The notes under the pieces are model-generated. The model was not told where the DNA came from and did not search any database. It worked only from the letters and a program-made list of their open reading frames with translations. The position numbers were made by a program, and so were the translations under genes. This document shows, piece after piece, positions 10,365 to 20,438 of a stretch of DNA of 64,000 nucleotides. Location: NCBI RefSeq assembly GCF_006265225.1, contig NZ_VDCS01000009.1, positions 62,001 through 126,000 of the forward strand, written 5' to 3'. This DNA comes from Allotamlana fucoidanivorans (GTDB taxonomy: Bacteria > Bacteroidota > Bacteroidia > Flavobacteriales > Flavobacteriaceae). Position 1 is the first letter of the stretch. Every line of letters begins with the position of its first letter.

Positions 10365-10393
10365 AAAGGATAAACTAAAATAGTTTATCCTTT
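10365..10393 (-). terminator. Terminator at the end of the ribosomal protein cluster
   Basis: 13-bp perfect stem (AAAGGATAAACTA / TAGTTTATCCTTT) with a 3-nt loop, followed on the minus strand by a T-rich run. It lies 24 bp past the rplQ stop and ends the alpha operon. Confidence 0.9.
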
Positions 10394-10416
10394 ATATTTT
10401 AAATGCATATCAACAT

Positions 10417-10887
10417 TTATTCCTCTTCGTTTGAAGCCTTAGTCTCAACAGGAGCAGCAGCTGGTTTAGAACCACCTCTTCTACTTCTTCTCGTTGTTTT
10501 CTTCTTCGCTTTTTCAGCATTGTAGATTTCGTTGTAATCAACAAGTTCTATCATAGCCATATCAGCGTTATCTCCTAAACGATTTCCTAATTTTATAATT
10601 CTTGTATAACCACCTGGTCTGTCTGCAACTTTTACAGCTACTTCTCTGAATAATTCGGTAACAGCATCCTTTTGTCTAAGGTTTGCCATAACGATACGTC
10701 TGTTGTGTGTTGTATCAATTTTAGACTTAGTAATCATTGGCTCCACAAACTGCTTTAAAGCTTTCGCCTTTGCTACAGTTGTATTAATACGCTTGTGTTC
10801 AATTAATGAACAAGCCATATTAGCTAACATTGCTTTTCTGTGTGCCGTTTTTCTACCTAAGTGGTTTACTTTTTTTCCGTGTCTCAT
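10417..10887 (-). CDS. rplQ: 50S ribosomal protein L17
   Basis: 156-residue L17. The core ([21 protein letters not shown] through about residue 118) is canonical. A basic, Ala-rich tail ([19 protein letters not shown], ending NEEE) adds roughly 35 residues, as is common in Bacteroidetes. It is the last gene of the supercluster, 59 bp after rpoA and just before a strong terminator. Confidence 0.97.
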   Translation of the reverse strand: MRHGKKVNHLGRKTAHRKAMLANMACSLIEHKRINTTVAKAKALKQFVEPMITKSKIDTTHNRRIVMANLRQKDAVTELFREVAVKVADRPGGYTRIIKLGNRLGDNADMAMIELVDYNEIYNAEKAKKKTTRRSRRGGSKPAAAPVETKASNEEE

Positions 10888-10946
10888 GACCTTTGTTTTA
10901 TCATCTTGCTACCAAACTCGTTCATCGAGGAGCAAAATATGATTAA

Positions 10947-11939
10947 TTAATCTTTATCTAATTTATATTTGCTTAAATCCATTCCGAAATTTAACCCTTT
11001 AACATTTACAAGCTCTTCAAGCTCAGTTAAAGACTTTTTACCAAAGTTTCTGAATTTCATTAAATCATTTTTGTTGAATGATACCAAATCTCCTAAAGTA
11101 TCAACTTCAGCAGCTTTTAAACAATTAAGCGCACGAACAGATAAATCCATATCGATAAGCTTTGTTTTAAGTAACTGACGCATATGAAGTGATTCTTCAT
11201 CATACGTTTCAGTTTGTGCAATTTCATCAGCCTCTAAAGTGATACGCTCATCAGAGAATAACATAAAGTGGTGAATCAACGTCTTAGCACCTTCAGTTAA
11301 TGCATCTTGTGGTGTAATGGAACCATCAGTGATAATCTCAAAAACTAATTTTTCATAATCCGTTTTTTGTTCCACACGATAGTTTTCAATGCTATACTTA
11401 ACATTTTTAATAGGTGTGTAGATAGAATCAGTAAAGATAGTTCCCATTGGTGCAGAAGCTTTTTTATTCTCTTCTGCAGGCACATACCCTCTACCTTTTT
11501 CTATGCTGATTTCCATATTAAAACTTACTTTAGGATCTAAGTTACAGATTACTAATTCTGTATTCAGTACTTGGAATCCTGAAATAAATTTTTGAAAATC
11601 TCCTGCTGTAATTTTGTCTTGTCCAGAAATAGATATAGATACAGATTCGTTATCAATATCCTCAATTTGTCTTTTAAAACGAACTTGTTTTAAGTTTAAG
11701 ATAATTTCTGTAACATCTTCTACAACCCCAGCAATCGTTGAAAATTCATGATCAACGCCTTCAATTCTAACCGAAGTAATTGCAAAACCTTCTAAAGAAG
11801 ATAATAAAACTCTTCTTAGTGCATTACCCACTGTTAGTCCGTAACCAGGTTCTAAAGGTCTGAATTCGAACTTACCTTCGAAATCAGTTGAATCAATCAT
11901 GATTACTTTGTCGGGCTTTTGAAAATTAAATACTGCCAT
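10947..11939 (-). CDS. rpoA: DNA-directed RNA polymerase alpha subunit
   Basis: 330 residues. The N-terminal dimerisation and assembly domain (to about residue 230) contains [20 protein letters not shown]. An acidic linker follows, then the C-terminal domain with the helix-hairpin-helix ([33 protein letters not shown]) that contacts UP elements and activators. It sits between rpsD and rplQ as in most bacteria. The upstream gap of about 100 bp shows no clear promoter. Confidence 0.98.
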   Translation of the reverse strand: MAVFNFQKPDKVIMIDSTDFEGKFEFRPLEPGYGLTVGNALRRVLLSSLEGFAITSVRIEGVDHEFSTIAGVVEDVTEIILNLKQVRFKRQIEDIDNESVSISISGQDKITAGDFQKFISGFQVLNTELVICNLDPKVSFNMEISIEKGRGYVPAEENKKASAPMGTIFTDSIYTPIKNVKYSIENYRVEQKTDYEKLVFEIITDGSITPQDALTEGAKTLIHHFMLFSDERITLEADEIAQTETYDEESLHMRQLLKTKLIDMDLSVRALNCLKAAEVDTLGDLVSFNKNDLMKFRNFGKKSLTELEELVNVKGLNFGMDLSKYKLDKD

Positions 11940-12040
11940 ATTATTTGTTTCTTCGTTTTAATTGTTATTTAGTTGCGCGGTTTATAAGTTTGAAGAAGTA
12001 CAAATAAACCCTTTGGCTAAATACCAATGTTGTTAATATA

Positions 12041-12646
12041 TTATTTAGAGTATAATTCGACGATGAATTGCTCGTTGATATTTTCTGGAATTTGAATTCT
12101 TTGTGGTACAGAAACAAAGGTTCCTTGTTTCGTATCATCATTCCAAGTAATCCACTCATAAACCGTACTAGCGTTTGAAAGTGATCTTGCAATAGCCTCA
12201 AGGGATTTCGATTTTTCTCTTACCGCTACAACATCACCAGCTTTTAATTGGTAAGAAGGTATGTTTACTAACTCCCCATTTACAGTAATATGTCTGTGAG
12301 ATACTAATTGTCTTGCAGCACTTCTTGTAGGAGCAATTCCCATTCTAAACACCACATTGTCTAATCTTGATTCACAAAGTTGTAATAATACCTCACCCGT
12401 AATACCTTGTGAAGCTCTTGCTTTTTTAAACAATCCTCTAAACTGACGCTCTAAGATACCATAGGTATATTTAGCTTTTTGTTTTTCTTGTAATTGGATT
12501 GCGTACTCAGATTTTTTTCCACGTCTTCTGTTGTTTCCATGTTGACCTGGAGGATAATTTCTTTTTTCGAAAGATTTGTCATCTCCGAAAATAGCCTCGC
12601 CAAACTTACGAGCTATTTTAGTTTTAGGACCAGTATATCTTGCCAT
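12041..12646 (-). CDS. rpsD: 30S ribosomal protein S4
   Basis: 201-residue S4, a primary 16S rRNA binder that nucleates 30S assembly. It starts [20 protein letters not shown]. The S4 RNA-binding domain is seen in [21 protein letters not shown] and [22 protein letters not shown]. The CxxC cluster of zinc-type S4 is absent. A terminator and a TAAATTTG box lie in the 190-bp gap upstream, so rpsD-rpoA-rplQ may form a separate transcription unit. Confidence 0.98.
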   Translation of the reverse strand: MARYTGPKTKIARKFGEAIFGDDKSFEKRNYPPGQHGNNRRRGKKSEYAIQLQEKQKAKYTYGILERQFRGLFKKARASQGITGEVLLQLCESRLDNVVFRMGIAPTRSAARQLVSHRHITVNGELVNIPSYQLKAGDVVAVREKSKSLEAIARSLSNASTVYEWITWNDDTKQGTFVSVPQRIQIPENINEQFIVELYSK

Positions 12647-12745
12647 TTTAAATTTGTTTTGAGAGTGATTATGAATTAAGGTCTAAATCTTATCCTTCGA
12701 TAACCATAAATCTCTCGTTAATACTTGTGTTATTTTTTCGGTGTG

Positions 12746-12753
12746 CAAATTTA
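12746..12753 (-). promoter_or_regulatory. -7 promoter box TAAATTTG upstream of rpsD
   Basis: Exact TAnnTTTG match on the minus strand, immediately downstream of the U-tract of the rpsK-rpsD terminator and about 100 bp before the rpsD ATG. The -33 region would fall inside the terminator stem, and no TTG is seen there at the usual spacing. Confidence 0.45.
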
Positions 12754-12757
12754 TACA

Positions 12758-12798
12758 AAAAATTAATACCATCTGTATTTCAGATGATATTAATTTTT
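12758..12798 (-). terminator. Intrinsic terminator or attenuator between rpsK and rpsD
   Basis: 18-bp stem with a 5-nt loop (TATTT). Its only plus-strand mismatch (C-A, 12769/12787) is a G-U pair in minus-strand RNA. The stem runs straight into TTTTTGTATAAATTTG on the minus strand. It lies 39 bp beyond the rpsK stop codon. Confidence 0.85.
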
Positions 12799-12836
12799 AT
12801 AATTGCTTCATTTAAATCGCGTTAGTAACAACGTGA

Positions 12837-13220
12837 TTAAACTCTTCTTCTTTTAGGTGGACGACATCCGTTGTGTGGTAATGGAGTAACATCAATGATT
12901 TCTGTTACTTCAATTCCTGCATTGTGGATCGAACGAATAGCTGATTCTCTACCATTTCCAGGCCCTTTTACATAAACCTTTACTTTTTTCAATCCAGCCT
13001 CAGAAGCTACTGCAGCAGCATCTTCGGCAGCTAATTGCGCTGCATAAGGTGTATTTTTCTTAGAACCTCTAAATCCCATTTTACCAGCAGAAGACCATGA
13101 AATGACATCTCCTTTTTTGTTGGTAAGTGAAATAATGATATTGTTAAAAGATGCTGTGATATGCGCTTCTCCAACAGAATCAATAATAACTTTACGTTTT
13201 TTTGTGCTTGTCTTTGCCAT
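12837..13220 (-). CDS. rpsK: 30S ribosomal protein S11
   Basis: 127-residue S11 of the 30S platform. It shows the core [24 protein letters not shown] and the signature [20 protein letters not shown], and ends in [13 protein letters not shown]. It follows rpsM by 104 bp and precedes the internal terminator of the alpha region. Confidence 0.98.
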   Translation of the reverse strand: MAKTSTKKRKVIIDSVGEAHITASFNNIIISLTNKKGDVISWSSAGKMGFRGSKKNTPYAAQLAAEDAAAVASEAGLKKVKVYVKGPGNGRESAIRSIHNAGIEVTEIIDVTPLPHNGCRPPKRRRV

Positions 13221-13324
13221 AATTTCTAGTACTTAGTTTTAGTGATAGTCGCTAGAATCCTAAACCGTATAATTTCAAACAGATTCCTTCCAACGTCTAA
13301 AGACTAAAGACTATTATTTAATTG

Positions 13325-13693
13325 TTATGCTTTTTTCTTGTTAGCAACAGTTTTTCTCTTTCCTTTTCTAGTTCTAGAGTTGTTTTTAGTACGTTGCCCT
13401 CTTAATGGTAAACCAGCTCTGTGACGAATACCTCTGTAACAACCAATATCCATTAAACGCTTAATGTTTAATTGTGTTTCAGAACGTAATTCACCTTCAA
13501 TAGTGAAGTTTCCAACAGCCTCACGAATGTTGCTAATTTCATCGTCAGTCCAGTCTTGAACTTTAGTGCTTTCATCTACTTTAGCTGCTGCTAAAATATC
13601 TTTTGCTCTGCTTTTACCTATACCATAGATATAAGTTAAAGAGATAACTCCTCTTTTGTTTTTTGGTATGTCTACACCTGCAATTCTTGCCAT
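13325..13693 (-). CDS. rpsM: 30S ribosomal protein S13
   Basis: 122-residue S13 of the 30S head, contacting tRNA and the B1 bridges. It shows [26 protein letters not shown] and the C-terminal [22 protein letters not shown]. Its start lies 2 bp after the rpmJ stop, so the two are co-translated. Confidence 0.98.
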   Translation of the reverse strand: MARIAGVDIPKNKRGVISLTYIYGIGKSRAKDILAAAKVDESTKVQDWTDDEISNIREAVGNFTIEGELRSETQLNIKRLMDIGCYRGIRHRAGLPLRGQRTKNNSRTRKGKRKTVANKKKA

Positions 13694-13695
13694 AA

Positions 13696-13812
13696 TTACC
13701 CTTGTCTTTGTTTAAATCTAGGATTCTTTTTGTTAATGACGTAAAGTCTTCCTTTTCTACGCACAATTTTACAATCTGCGCTTCTTTTTTTAACTGATGC
13801 TCTTACTTTCAT
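13696..13812 (-). CDS. rpmJ: 50S ribosomal protein L36, zinc-ligand-poor form
   Basis: 38 residues: starts [15 protein letters not shown], ends [12 protein letters not shown]. The zinc-ribbon version of L36 has three Cys and one His; here only the Cys in ADCK remains, and the other positions read Arg, Asn and Phe. This is therefore the metal-free (C-minus) type. It is tightly packed between infA (4 bp) and rpsM (2 bp). Confidence 0.95.
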   Translation of the reverse strand: MKVRASVKKRSADCKIVRRKGRLYVINKKNPRFKQRQG

Positions 13813-13816
13813 CTTG

Positions 13817-14032
13817 TTAGTATCTATAAGTTATACGAGCCTTCGTTAAATCGTAAGGACTCATTTCCAATTTTACTTTATCTCCTGGTAATAACTTTAT
13901 GTAATGCATACGCATTTTACCAGAAATATGTGCCGTCACAATGTGACCGTTTTCTAATTCCACACGGAACATTGCATTTGATAATGCTTCAATGATTGTT
14001 CCGTCTTGTTCTATTGCTGCTTGTTTTGCCAT
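13817..14032 (-). CDS. infA: Translation initiation factor IF-1
   Basis: 71-residue OB-fold protein that occupies the ribosomal A site during initiation. It shows the canonical [42 protein letters not shown] and [14 protein letters not shown]. It lies 10 bp after secY and before rpmJ. Confidence 0.98.
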   Translation of the reverse strand: MAKQAAIEQDGTIIEALSNAMFRVELENGHIVTAHISGKMRMHYIKLLPGDKVKLEMSPYDLTKARITYRY

Positions 14033-14042
14033 AGTATAATAA

Positions 14043-15398
14043 TTAAGCTACTGCTTTTCTATTTTTACCAGTCTTCATCAAACCATCATAGTGTCTATTC
14101 AACAAATACGAATTTATTTGCTGCATAGTGTCAATTGCAACTCCAACCATAATTAATAACGAAGTGCCTCCGAAAAATAAAGCCCATCCTTGTTGTACAC
14201 CCATAAGCTTAACAATTAATGCTGGGAACACAGCGATGATTGCCAAAAATATAGATCCTGGTAAGGTGATTTGAGACATTATTCTATCCAAGTATTCAGA
14301 CGTTTCAGAACCCGGACGTATACCTGGTATAAAACCGCCACTACGCTTTAAATCGTCAGCCATTTTATTTGTAGGCACCGTAATTGCTGTATAGAAATAG
14401 GTAAACACTATAATCAATAAAGCAAATGTTAGGTTATACCAAAATCCGAACATATCAGAATAATTAGTTTGCATCCATGCTCCAACCACAGTTTCTTTTA
14501 AAAACGACGATCCTCCTATTAAACTTGGTACAAACATAATAGCTTGAGCAAAGATAATTGGCATTACTCCTGATGCATTTAACTTTAACGGGATGTATTG
14601 TCTTGATCCTGCTACTGCAGCTCTTTCATAGCCTCCTGTAGCTGTTCTTCTTGCATACTGCACAGCTATTTTTCTTACTCCCATTACTAACATAATAGAA
14701 GCTAAAATGATAACAAACCAAATTACAAACTCGATTAACACCATCATTAAACCACCGTTTCCACCACCTTCTAATCGTGTTGCTGCATTTTGTAAAAATG
14801 CTTGAGGTAACGTAGCAATAATACCAACCATGATTAATAAAGAGATTCCGTTACCAATACCTTTATCAGTAATTTTCTCTCCCAACCACATAGCGAAAAT
14901 ACATCCAGTAACCAAAATAGTTACTGAAGAGAAATAGAATAAAAATCCTGTTCCTAATAAAAATGCGCTTTGTGGAATACCCAATGCTGGTAAACTTGCT
15001 AAGTAGCCTGGTGCTTGAAGTAAACAAATAGCTATTGTTAACCAACGTGTAATTTGATTAATCTTCTTTTGTCCACTGGCACCTTCTTTTTGAAGCTTTT
15101 GTAAGTACGGAATAGCAATCCCCATTAATTGTACAACAATAGAAGCAGAAATGTATGGCATAATACCTAAAGCGAAAACCGAAGCATTTGCAAAGGCTCC
15201 TCCTGTGAAGGCGTTAAGCAAACCTAACAAACCTCCGTCTGTTTTATCAGCTAAACCACCTAATTGAGCAGCATCAATACCTGGCAATACCACTTGGGCA
15301 CCAAAACGGTAAACTAATAACAGACTCAAGGTTACTACAATTCTGTTTCTCAGTTCTTCTATTTTCCAAACATTCTTTATTGATTCTATGAATTTCAT
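14043..15398 (-). CDS. secY: Protein translocase subunit SecY
   Basis: 451-residue channel subunit of the Sec translocon in the inner membrane, with about ten transmembrane helices. Recognisable segments are [39 protein letters not shown] and the C-terminal loop [24 protein letters not shown] that contacts the ribosome and SecA. It sits 13 bp after rplO in the spc part of the cluster. The signal-peptide proteins encoded elsewhere in this window depend on this channel. Confidence 0.98.
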   Translation of the reverse strand: MKFIESIKNVWKIEELRNRIVVTLSLLLVYRFGAQVVLPGIDAAQLGGLADKTDGGLLGLLNAFTGGAFANASVFALGIMPYISASIVVQLMGIAIPYLQKLQKEGASGQKKINQITRWLTIAICLLQAPGYLASLPALGIPQSAFLLGTGFLFYFSSVTILVTGCIFAMWLGEKITDKGIGNGISLLIMVGIIATLPQAFLQNAATRLEGGGNGGLMMVLIEFVIWFVIILASIMLVMGVRKIAVQYARRTATGGYERAAVAGSRQYIPLKLNASGVMPIIFAQAIMFVPSLIGGSSFLKETVVGAWMQTNYSDMFGFWYNLTFALLIIVFTYFYTAITVPTNKMADDLKRSGGFIPGIRPGSETSEYLDRIMSQITLPGSIFLAIIAVFPALIVKLMGVQQGWALFFGGTSLLIMVGVAIDTMQQINSYLLNRHYDGLMKTGKNRKAVA

Positions 15399-15411
15399 AC
15401 GTTAATGCGTC

Positions 15412-15864
15412 TTATATAGTTACAGCTTCTCCTCCAGCAGCCTCAATAGCAGCTTTAGCTGAAGCAGTAAACTTATGAGCAGATACTTTTAATTTTGCTT
15501 TTAATTCACCACGACCTAATATTTTAACTAGATCATTTTTACCTACTAAGCGATTAGCAAATAATGTTTCAAAATCAACGGTATCTCCTATTTTCTTATC
15601 ATCAACCAATTGTTGTAAAGTATCAATATTGATACCTTGATACTCAACACGGTTAATATTAGTAAAACCAAATTTAGGCACACGTCTTTGAAGTGGCATT
15701 TGCCCTCCTTCAAATCCTATTTTTTTAGAGTATCCAGAACGAGATTTAGCTCCTTTGTGTCCACGTGTAGCAGTACCACCTTTTCCAGACCCTTGTCCTC
15801 TACCTACTCTTTTCCCTTGGCTTTTTACTGAACCTTCTGCAGGTTTTAAATTACTTAAATCCAT
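15412..15864 (-). CDS. rplO: 50S ribosomal protein L15
   Basis: 150-residue L15. It shows MDLSNLKPAEGSVKSQGKRV, the Gly/Arg-rich loop RGQGSGKGGTATRGHKGAKS, and GFEGGQMPLQRRVPKFGF. It follows rpmD by 16 bp and precedes secY. Confidence 0.98.
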   Translation of the reverse strand: MDLSNLKPAEGSVKSQGKRVGRGQGSGKGGTATRGHKGAKSRSGYSKKIGFEGGQMPLQRRVPKFGFTNINRVEYQGINIDTLQQLVDDKKIGDTVDFETLFANRLVGKNDLVKILGRGELKAKLKVSAHKFTASAKAAIEAAGGEAVTI

Positions 15865-15880
15865 TTTTCAGTTTATATTT

Positions 15881-16060
15881 TTAAGCTTCTTCAACAGAAA
15901 CTAAATGTGAAACTTTAGCAAGCATACCAAGAATATTTGGCGTAGCTTCGTGCTCTTTTACTTGACCAATCTTTTTAAGACCAAGAGCTTCTAAAGTTCT
16001 TTTTTGTCTTTGCGTACGATTGATAGCGCTTTTAACTTTTGTTACTTTAATCTTTGCCAT
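15881..16060 (-). CDS. rpmD: 50S ribosomal protein L30
   Basis: 59 residues: begins MAKIKVTKVKSAINRTQRQK, then RTLEALGLKKIGQ, and ends in LVSVEEA. This is the short bacterial L30 fold. It lies 11 bp after rpsE and 16 bp before rplO, the standard spc position. Confidence 0.96.
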   Translation of the reverse strand: MAKIKVTKVKSAINRTQRQKRTLEALGLKKIGQVKEHEATPNILGMLAKVSHLVSVEEA

Positions 16061-16071
16061 TTCTGTCTGTA

Positions 16072-16596
16072 TTAAGCGTTAAAAACTTGTTCAAGTGTAA
16101 GACCTCTATCTTTAGCAATAGTTTTCGCATCTCTTAATTGCAATAAAGCATCGAACGTTGCTTTTACTACGTTATGAGGATTTGAAGATCCTTGTGATTT
16201 TGATAATACATCATGCACACCAACTGCCTCTAATACTGTTCTTACAGCACCACCAGCAATTACACCAGTACCAGGAGCCGCAGGAATGATATTTACTCTT
16301 GCACCACCATATTTACCTTTTTGCTCATGAGGTAAGGTTCCTTTAATGATAGGAATACGCACTAGGTTTTTCTTTGCATCTTCCACAGCTTTGGCAATAG
16401 CACTAGCAACGTCTTTAGATTTGCCTAAACCTTGCCCTACAACACCAGCTTCGTCACCAACTACAACAATTGCTGAAAAACCAAATGCTCTACCACCTTT
16501 AGTTACTTTAGTAACTCTTTGTACACCAACTAAACGATCTTTAAGATCTAATCCACCTGGTTTTACTAACTCTGCACTTTTATATTTTTGAAACAT
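16072..16596 (-). CDS. rpsE: 30S ribosomal protein S5
   Basis: 174-residue S5, important for decoding accuracy. The N-terminal double-stranded RNA-binding domain ([21 protein letters not shown], then [14 protein letters not shown]) precedes the C-terminal domain ([21 protein letters not shown]). It follows rplR by 6 bp. Confidence 0.98.
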   Translation of the reverse strand: MFQKYKSAELVKPGGLDLKDRLVGVQRVTKVTKGGRAFGFSAIVVVGDEAGVVGQGLGKSKDVASAIAKAVEDAKKNLVRIPIIKGTLPHEQKGKYGGARVNIIPAAPGTGVIAGGAVRTVLEAVGVHDVLSKSQGSSNPHNVVKATFDALLQLRDAKTIAKDRGLTLEQVFNA

Positions 16597-16602
16597 AATA
16601 TC

Positions 16603-16959
16603 TTAGAATTTTAGTCCTGCTTCTCTAGCTCCTTCTGCTAATGATTGTACTCTACCGTGGTATAAGTATCCACCTCTATCGAAAGAGACAGTATCTACAC
16701 CAGCCTTTAAAGCTTTTTCAGCAAGTACTTTACCTACTAATTTAGCTACTTCGGATTTAGTTGCTTTTGCAGCACTAATGTCTTTATCTCTTGAAGATGC
16801 AGCACTGATTGTTTTACCAGTTACGTCATCTATTAATTGAGCATAAATTTCTTTATTACTTCTATAAACAGCCAATCTTGGTCTAGTTTCAGTTCCTGAA
16901 ACTACCTTACGGATTCTGTTTTTTATTCTTAGTCTTCTATCGTTCTTTGTCAATGCCAT
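16603..16959 (-). CDS. rplR: 50S ribosomal protein L18
   Basis: 118-residue 5S rRNA-binding protein. It shows the basic start [20 protein letters not shown], then [18 protein letters not shown] and the C-terminal [20 protein letters not shown]. It lies 10 bp after rplF. Confidence 0.98.
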   Translation of the reverse strand: MALTKNDRRLRIKNRIRKVVSGTETRPRLAVYRSNKEIYAQLIDDVTGKTISAASSRDKDISAAKATKSEVAKLVGKVLAEKALKAGVDTVSFDRGGYLYHGRVQSLAEGAREAGLKF

Positions 16960-16969
16960 AACTTAATTA

Positions 16970-17512
16970 TTAAGCTGATTTACCTGCTTTTCTTCTAATT
17001 TCTTCACCAACAAACTTGATTCCTTTTCCTTTGTAAGGTTCAGGTTTTCTAAATCCACGGATCTTCGCAGCTACTTGACCAACAAGTTGTTTATCGAATG
17101 ATGTTAATTTCACTAAAGGATTTTTTCCTTTTTCTGATACTGTTTCCACTTTAATTTCTGGAGCAATATCCATCACTATATTATGAGAAAAACCTAAAGC
17201 TAAGTCTAATTTTTGTCCTTGGTTTGATGCTCTATAACCTACACCTACCAATTCTAATTCTTTAGTCCATCCTTTAGATACACCTTCAATCATATTGTTA
17301 ATTAAAGATCTGTATAAACCATGTTTAGCTTTTTGATCTTTAGTTTCAGAAGAACGTGTTACTAAAACATTTCCTTCTTCTACTTTTATCTCTACAGTAT
17401 CAAACTTCTGTGTTAACTCTCCTAATTTTCCTTTTACAGTTATAACGTTATCTTTAACGTCAACGGTAACACCTTCTGGAATGGCTACTGGATTATTTCC
17501 TATTCTTGACAT
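16970..17512 (-). CDS. rplF: 50S ribosomal protein L6
   Basis: 180-residue L6 of the factor-binding region, with two repeats of the same fold. It shows MSRIGNNPVAIPEGVTVDVK, GVSKGWTKELELVGVGYRA and PEPYKGKGIKFVGEEIRRKA. It lies 18 bp after rpsH. Confidence 0.98.
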   Translation of the reverse strand: MSRIGNNPVAIPEGVTVDVKDNVITVKGKLGELTQKFDTVEIKVEEGNVLVTRSSETKDQKAKHGLYRSLINNMIEGVSKGWTKELELVGVGYRASNQGQKLDLALGFSHNIVMDIAPEIKVETVSEKGKNPLVKLTSFDKQLVGQVAAKIRGFRKPEPYKGKGIKFVGEEIRRKAGKSA

Positions 17513-17530
17513 TTCTTTCTGGTTTAAAAA

Positions 17531-17929
17531 TTAGTATACGTAACATAAAACTTCACCACCAACATTCTCTTTCTTAGCTTGCTTACCTGTCATTACTCCG
17601 TGAGAAGTTGACACAATAGCAACACCAAGACCGTTTAAGATACGAGGTAATTCTTTGGCACCAGCATACTGACGTAAACCTGGAGTACTAATTCTTTGAA
17701 GTTTCTTGATTACTGGTTCTTTTGTTTCTTTGTTGTACTTAAGCGCTATTTTAATAGTACCTTGTACAGTAGAATCATCAAACTTGTAACTTAAAATATA
17801 TCCTTGCTCGAATAATATTTTAGTGATGTCTTTTTTAAGATTAGATGCAGGAATTTCTACCACTCTGTGGTTAGCACGCACTGCATTTCTAATTCTTGTC
17901 AAAAAATCCGCAATTGGATCTGAGTACAT
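17531..17929 (-). CDS. rpsH: 30S ribosomal protein S8
   Basis: 132-residue S8, a central-domain 16S binder and a known autoregulator of the spc operon in other bacteria. It shows DPIADFLTRIRNAVRANHRVV and the signature GLGVAIVSTSHGVMTGKQAK. The 69-bp gap before it is larger than its neighbours' and can form a short stem (TTCAG/CTGAA), but nothing more specific could be supported. Confidence 0.98.
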   Translation of the reverse strand: MYSDPIADFLTRIRNAVRANHRVVEIPASNLKKDITKILFEQGYILSYKFDDSTVQGTIKIALKYNKETKEPVIKKLQRISTPGLRQYAGAKELPRILNGLGVAIVSTSHGVMTGKQAKKENVGGEVLCYVY

Positions 17930-17998
17930 AATGAATTGATTTTGTGGTTTTGGTTTTCAGCTAGTTACTGAACCTTAAACCTGATTATATAAATAATG

Positions 17999-18268
17999 TT
18001 ACCAACTAGCTTTCTTTACTCCAGGGATAAGACCTTGATTAGCCATTTCTCTGAATGTTACACGAGAAATACCAAAAGTTCTCATATATCCTTTTGGTCT
18101 TCCTGTTAATTTACATCTATTATGCTGACGTATAGGGGAAGCATTTTTTGGTAACTTTTGTAATGCTTCATAATCTCCAGCTTCTTTTAAAGCCTTACGT
18201 TTTTCAGCATACTTAGCTACTGTTTTAGCTCTTTTTACCTCACGGGCTTTCATTGATTCTTTAGCCAT
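17999..18268 (-). CDS. rpsN: 30S ribosomal protein S14 (long, zinc-free type)
   Basis: 89-residue S14. It shows [20 protein letters not shown], the signature [20 protein letters not shown] and the C-terminal [11 protein letters not shown]. It lacks the CxxC pairs of the short zinc-binding form. It lies 3 bp after rplE. Confidence 0.97.
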   Translation of the reverse strand: MAKESMKAREVKRAKTVAKYAEKRKALKEAGDYEALQKLPKNASPIRQHNRCKLTGRPKGYMRTFGISRVTFREMANQGLIPGVKKASW

Positions 18269-18271
18269 AAC

Positions 18272-18823
18272 TTAGTTCTTTTTAAAAGGTAACCCTAGTT
18301 CAGTTAATAATGATTTTGCTTCTTTATCTGTTTCGGCAGAAGTTACAAATGTAATATCCATTCCTGAAATTTTATTCACTTTATCAATGTTTATTTCAGG
18401 GAATATAATTTGCTCTGTAATTCCTAAGTTGTAATTACCTCTTCCGTCAAAACCAGTTGCTTTAATACCGTTAAAATCTCTAACACGTGGTAGTGCTGAA
18501 GTTACTAAACGATCTAAAAACTCATACATTCTTTCACCACGTAAAGTCACTTTTGCTCCAATGGGCATACCTTTACGCAATTTAAAAGATGCAACATCTT
18601 TTTTAGATAATGTTGCTACGGCTTTCTGTCCAGATATAGTAGTTAACTCTTCTACAGCGTAGTCAATTAACTTTTTGTCTGCAACGGCAGCTCCAACTCC
18701 TTTTGATATTACTATCTTTTTAAGTTTAGGAACTTGCATTACATTATTATATCCAAATTCTTCTGTAAGAGCAGCAATTACTCTGCTTTTATACTCTTCT
18801 TTAAGTCTAGGTGAATATGCCAT
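18272..18823 (-). CDS. rplE: 50S ribosomal protein L5
   Basis: 183-residue 5S rRNA-binding protein of the central protuberance. It shows [20 protein letters not shown], the signature [20 protein letters not shown] and [16 protein letters not shown]. It lies 2 bp after rplX. Confidence 0.98.
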   Translation of the reverse strand: MAYSPRLKEEYKSRVIAALTEEFGYNNVMQVPKLKKIVISKGVGAAVADKKLIDYAVEELTTISGQKAVATLSKKDVASFKLRKGMPIGAKVTLRGERMYEFLDRLVTSALPRVRDFNGIKATGFDGRGNYNLGITEQIIFPEINIDKVNKISGMDITFVTSAETDKEAKSLLTELGLPFKKN

Positions 18824-18825
18824 AA

Positions 18826-19137
18826 CTATATTACTTCATTAGATTTTGTTGAAAATCTTACTTTTTTACCATCTTCTACTCTATATCCAACACGTGTTGT
18901 TTCTCCTTTTGAAGTTAACAACGATAAATTAGAAATATGAATAGGAGCTTCTTTCTCTACGATTCCACCTTGAGGATTTTGTGCACTTGGCTTAGTGTGT
19001 TTTTTCACTAAGTTAACACCCTCAACAATCGCTTTATTCTTTTCTATTAATACTTTTTGTACTTTACCTTCTGATCCTTTATGATCTCCAGCAATTACTT
19101 TTACAGTATCTCCAGTTTTTATTTTAAGCTTTGTCAT
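18826..19137 (-). CDS. rplX: 50S ribosomal protein L24
   Basis: 103-residue early assembly protein of the large subunit. It shows the KOW motif near the N-terminus ([20 protein letters not shown]) and [20 protein letters not shown]. It lies 15 bp after rplN. Confidence 0.98.
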   Translation of the reverse strand: MTKLKIKTGDTVKVIAGDHKGSEGKVQKVLIEKNKAIVEGVNLVKKHTKPSAQNPQGGIVEKEAPIHISNLSLLTSKGETTRVGYRVEDGKKVRFSTKSNEVI

Positions 19138-19152
19138 CTTACGTTTTGTGTA

Positions 19153-19521
19153 TTAAAGCACTTCTGGTGCTAATGATACAATCTTCATGAATTGTTTATC
19201 ACGAAGCTCTCTAGCCACAGGACCAAATACACGTGTACCTTTCATTTCACCTGTAGGGTTTAATAAAACACATGCGTTATCGTCAAATCTAATATAAGAT
19301 CCGTCTGGTCTTCTTACTTCTTTCTTAGTACGAACAACTACTGCTGTAGAAACTGCTCCTTTTTTCACGTTACCGTTAGGCGTTGCATCTTTAACAGACA
19401 CAACAATTTTGTCTCCTACAGAAGCATATCTTCTTTTAGTACCACCTAGAACACGAATAGTTAAAACTTCTTTTGCTCCAGTGTTGTCTGCTACCTTTAA
19501 TCTTGATTCTTGCTGTACCAT
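19153..19521 (-). CDS. rplN: 50S ribosomal protein L14
   Basis: 122-residue subunit-interface protein. It shows [20 protein letters not shown], the signature [20 protein letters not shown] and [20 protein letters not shown]. It lies 2 bp after rpsQ. Confidence 0.98.
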   Translation of the reverse strand: MVQQESRLKVADNTGAKEVLTIRVLGGTKRRYASVGDKIVVSVKDATPNGNVKKGAVSTAVVVRTKKEVRRPDGSYIRFDDNACVLLNPTGEMKGTRVFGPVARELRDKQFMKIVSLAPEVL

Positions 19522-19523
19522 AA

Positions 19524-19781
19524 TTATTTAGCTCTTTCTATGATTTCAACTAATCTCCAACATTTAGATTTACTTAAAGGTCTTGTTTCCATGATTCTTA
19601 CAGTATCTCCAATATTACAATCGTTTGTTTCGTCGTGCGCCACATATTTTTTAGTTTTTAGCACGAACTTACCATACATAGGGTGTTTTACTTTTTTCAC
19701 CTCAGAAACCACAATAGATTTCTGCATTTTGTTACTTGTAACAACTCCTATACGTTCTTTTCTTAAATTTCTTGTTTCCAT
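19524..19781 (-). CDS. rpsQ: 30S ribosomal protein S17
   Basis: 85-residue OB-fold 16S rRNA-binding protein. It shows [20 protein letters not shown] and the signature [20 protein letters not shown]. It lies 11 bp after rpmC. Confidence 0.98.
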   Translation of the reverse strand: METRNLRKERIGVVTSNKMQKSIVVSEVKKVKHPMYGKFVLKTKKYVAHDETNDCNIGDTVRIMETRPLSKSKCWRLVEIIERAK

Positions 19782-19792
19782 CTTTCGCAGAA

Positions 19793-19984
19793 TTATTGTA
19801 ATTCTCTTTTAGTTAATTCTGTCGCAATTCTAGCTACAGTACGTCTAACGGCACGTAATTGAATTGGATTTTCTAAAGGAGATATTGCATGAGCCAATTT
19901 TAGGTCTGAATAACTCTTTTTTGTTTCACTAAGCTTCTCTTGTAACTCAGCTACAGATAATTCTTTAATTTCTGATTGTTTCAT
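19793..19984 (-). CDS. rpmC: 50S ribosomal protein L29
   Basis: 63-residue helical hairpin protein near the exit tunnel. It shows [20 protein letters not shown] and the signature [19 protein letters not shown]. It lies 13 bp after rplP. Confidence 0.97.
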   Translation of the reverse strand: MKQSEIKELSVAELQEKLSETKKSYSDLKLAHAISPLENPIQLRAVRRTVARIATELTKRELQ

Positions 19985-19997
19985 AATATCAAATAAA

Positions 19998-20417
19998 TTA
20001 TGCTTCGTAATCTCTAGCGATTATAAACTTAGTTTTTACAGGTAGCTTTTGTGCTGCTAAACGAAGTGCTTCTTTAGCTATATCCAAAGGCACACCTCCT
20101 ACTTCAAATAAAACGCGACCAGGTCTACATACAGCAACCCATAATTCTACAGCACCTTTACCTTTACCCATACGTACTTCAAGAGGTTTTTTGGTAATAG
20201 GCTTGTCTGGGAAAATTTTAATCCACAGTTGCCCTTCTCTCTTCATGTAACGTGTTGCGGCGATACGAGCTGCTTCTATTTGACGTGCAGTAATAAACGT
20301 AGCGTCTAATGCTTTTATTCCAAAAGTACCGTTTGAAAGTTGATGTCCTCTTCCAGACAATCCCTTCATACGTCCTTTTTGTTGTTTACGAAATTTTGTT
20401 CTTTTAGGCTGTAACAT
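19998..20417 (-). CDS. rplP: 50S ribosomal protein L16
   Basis: 139-residue L16, which shapes the A-site side of the large subunit. It shows [20 protein letters not shown] and the signatures [20 protein letters not shown] and [20 protein letters not shown]. It lies 21 bp after rpsC. Confidence 0.98.
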   Translation of the reverse strand: MLQPKRTKFRKQQKGRMKGLSGRGHQLSNGTFGIKALDATFITARQIEAARIAATRYMKREGQLWIKIFPDKPITKKPLEVRMGKGKGAVELWVAVCRPGRVLFEVGGVPLDIAKEALRLAAQKLPVKTKFIIARDYEA

Positions 20418-20438
20418 TTTTCTTTACTTTATAAAAAA

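Noticed and set aside
11965-12201. 78-codon minus-strand frame overlapping the 3' part of rpsD
   Set aside because: Out of frame with rpsD, low-complexity and without start signals; the rpsD frame is unambiguous.
13298-13311. Tandem TAAAGAC heptamers in the rpsM-rpsK gap
   Set aside because: Only two full copies; such short AT-rich repeats arise easily in spacers and no further structure was seen.
17930-17998. S8-type regulatory hairpin before rpsH
   Set aside because: A 5-bp TTCAG/CTGAA stem is present, but it does not show the asymmetric internal loop of the S8 site, so it is too weak to call.
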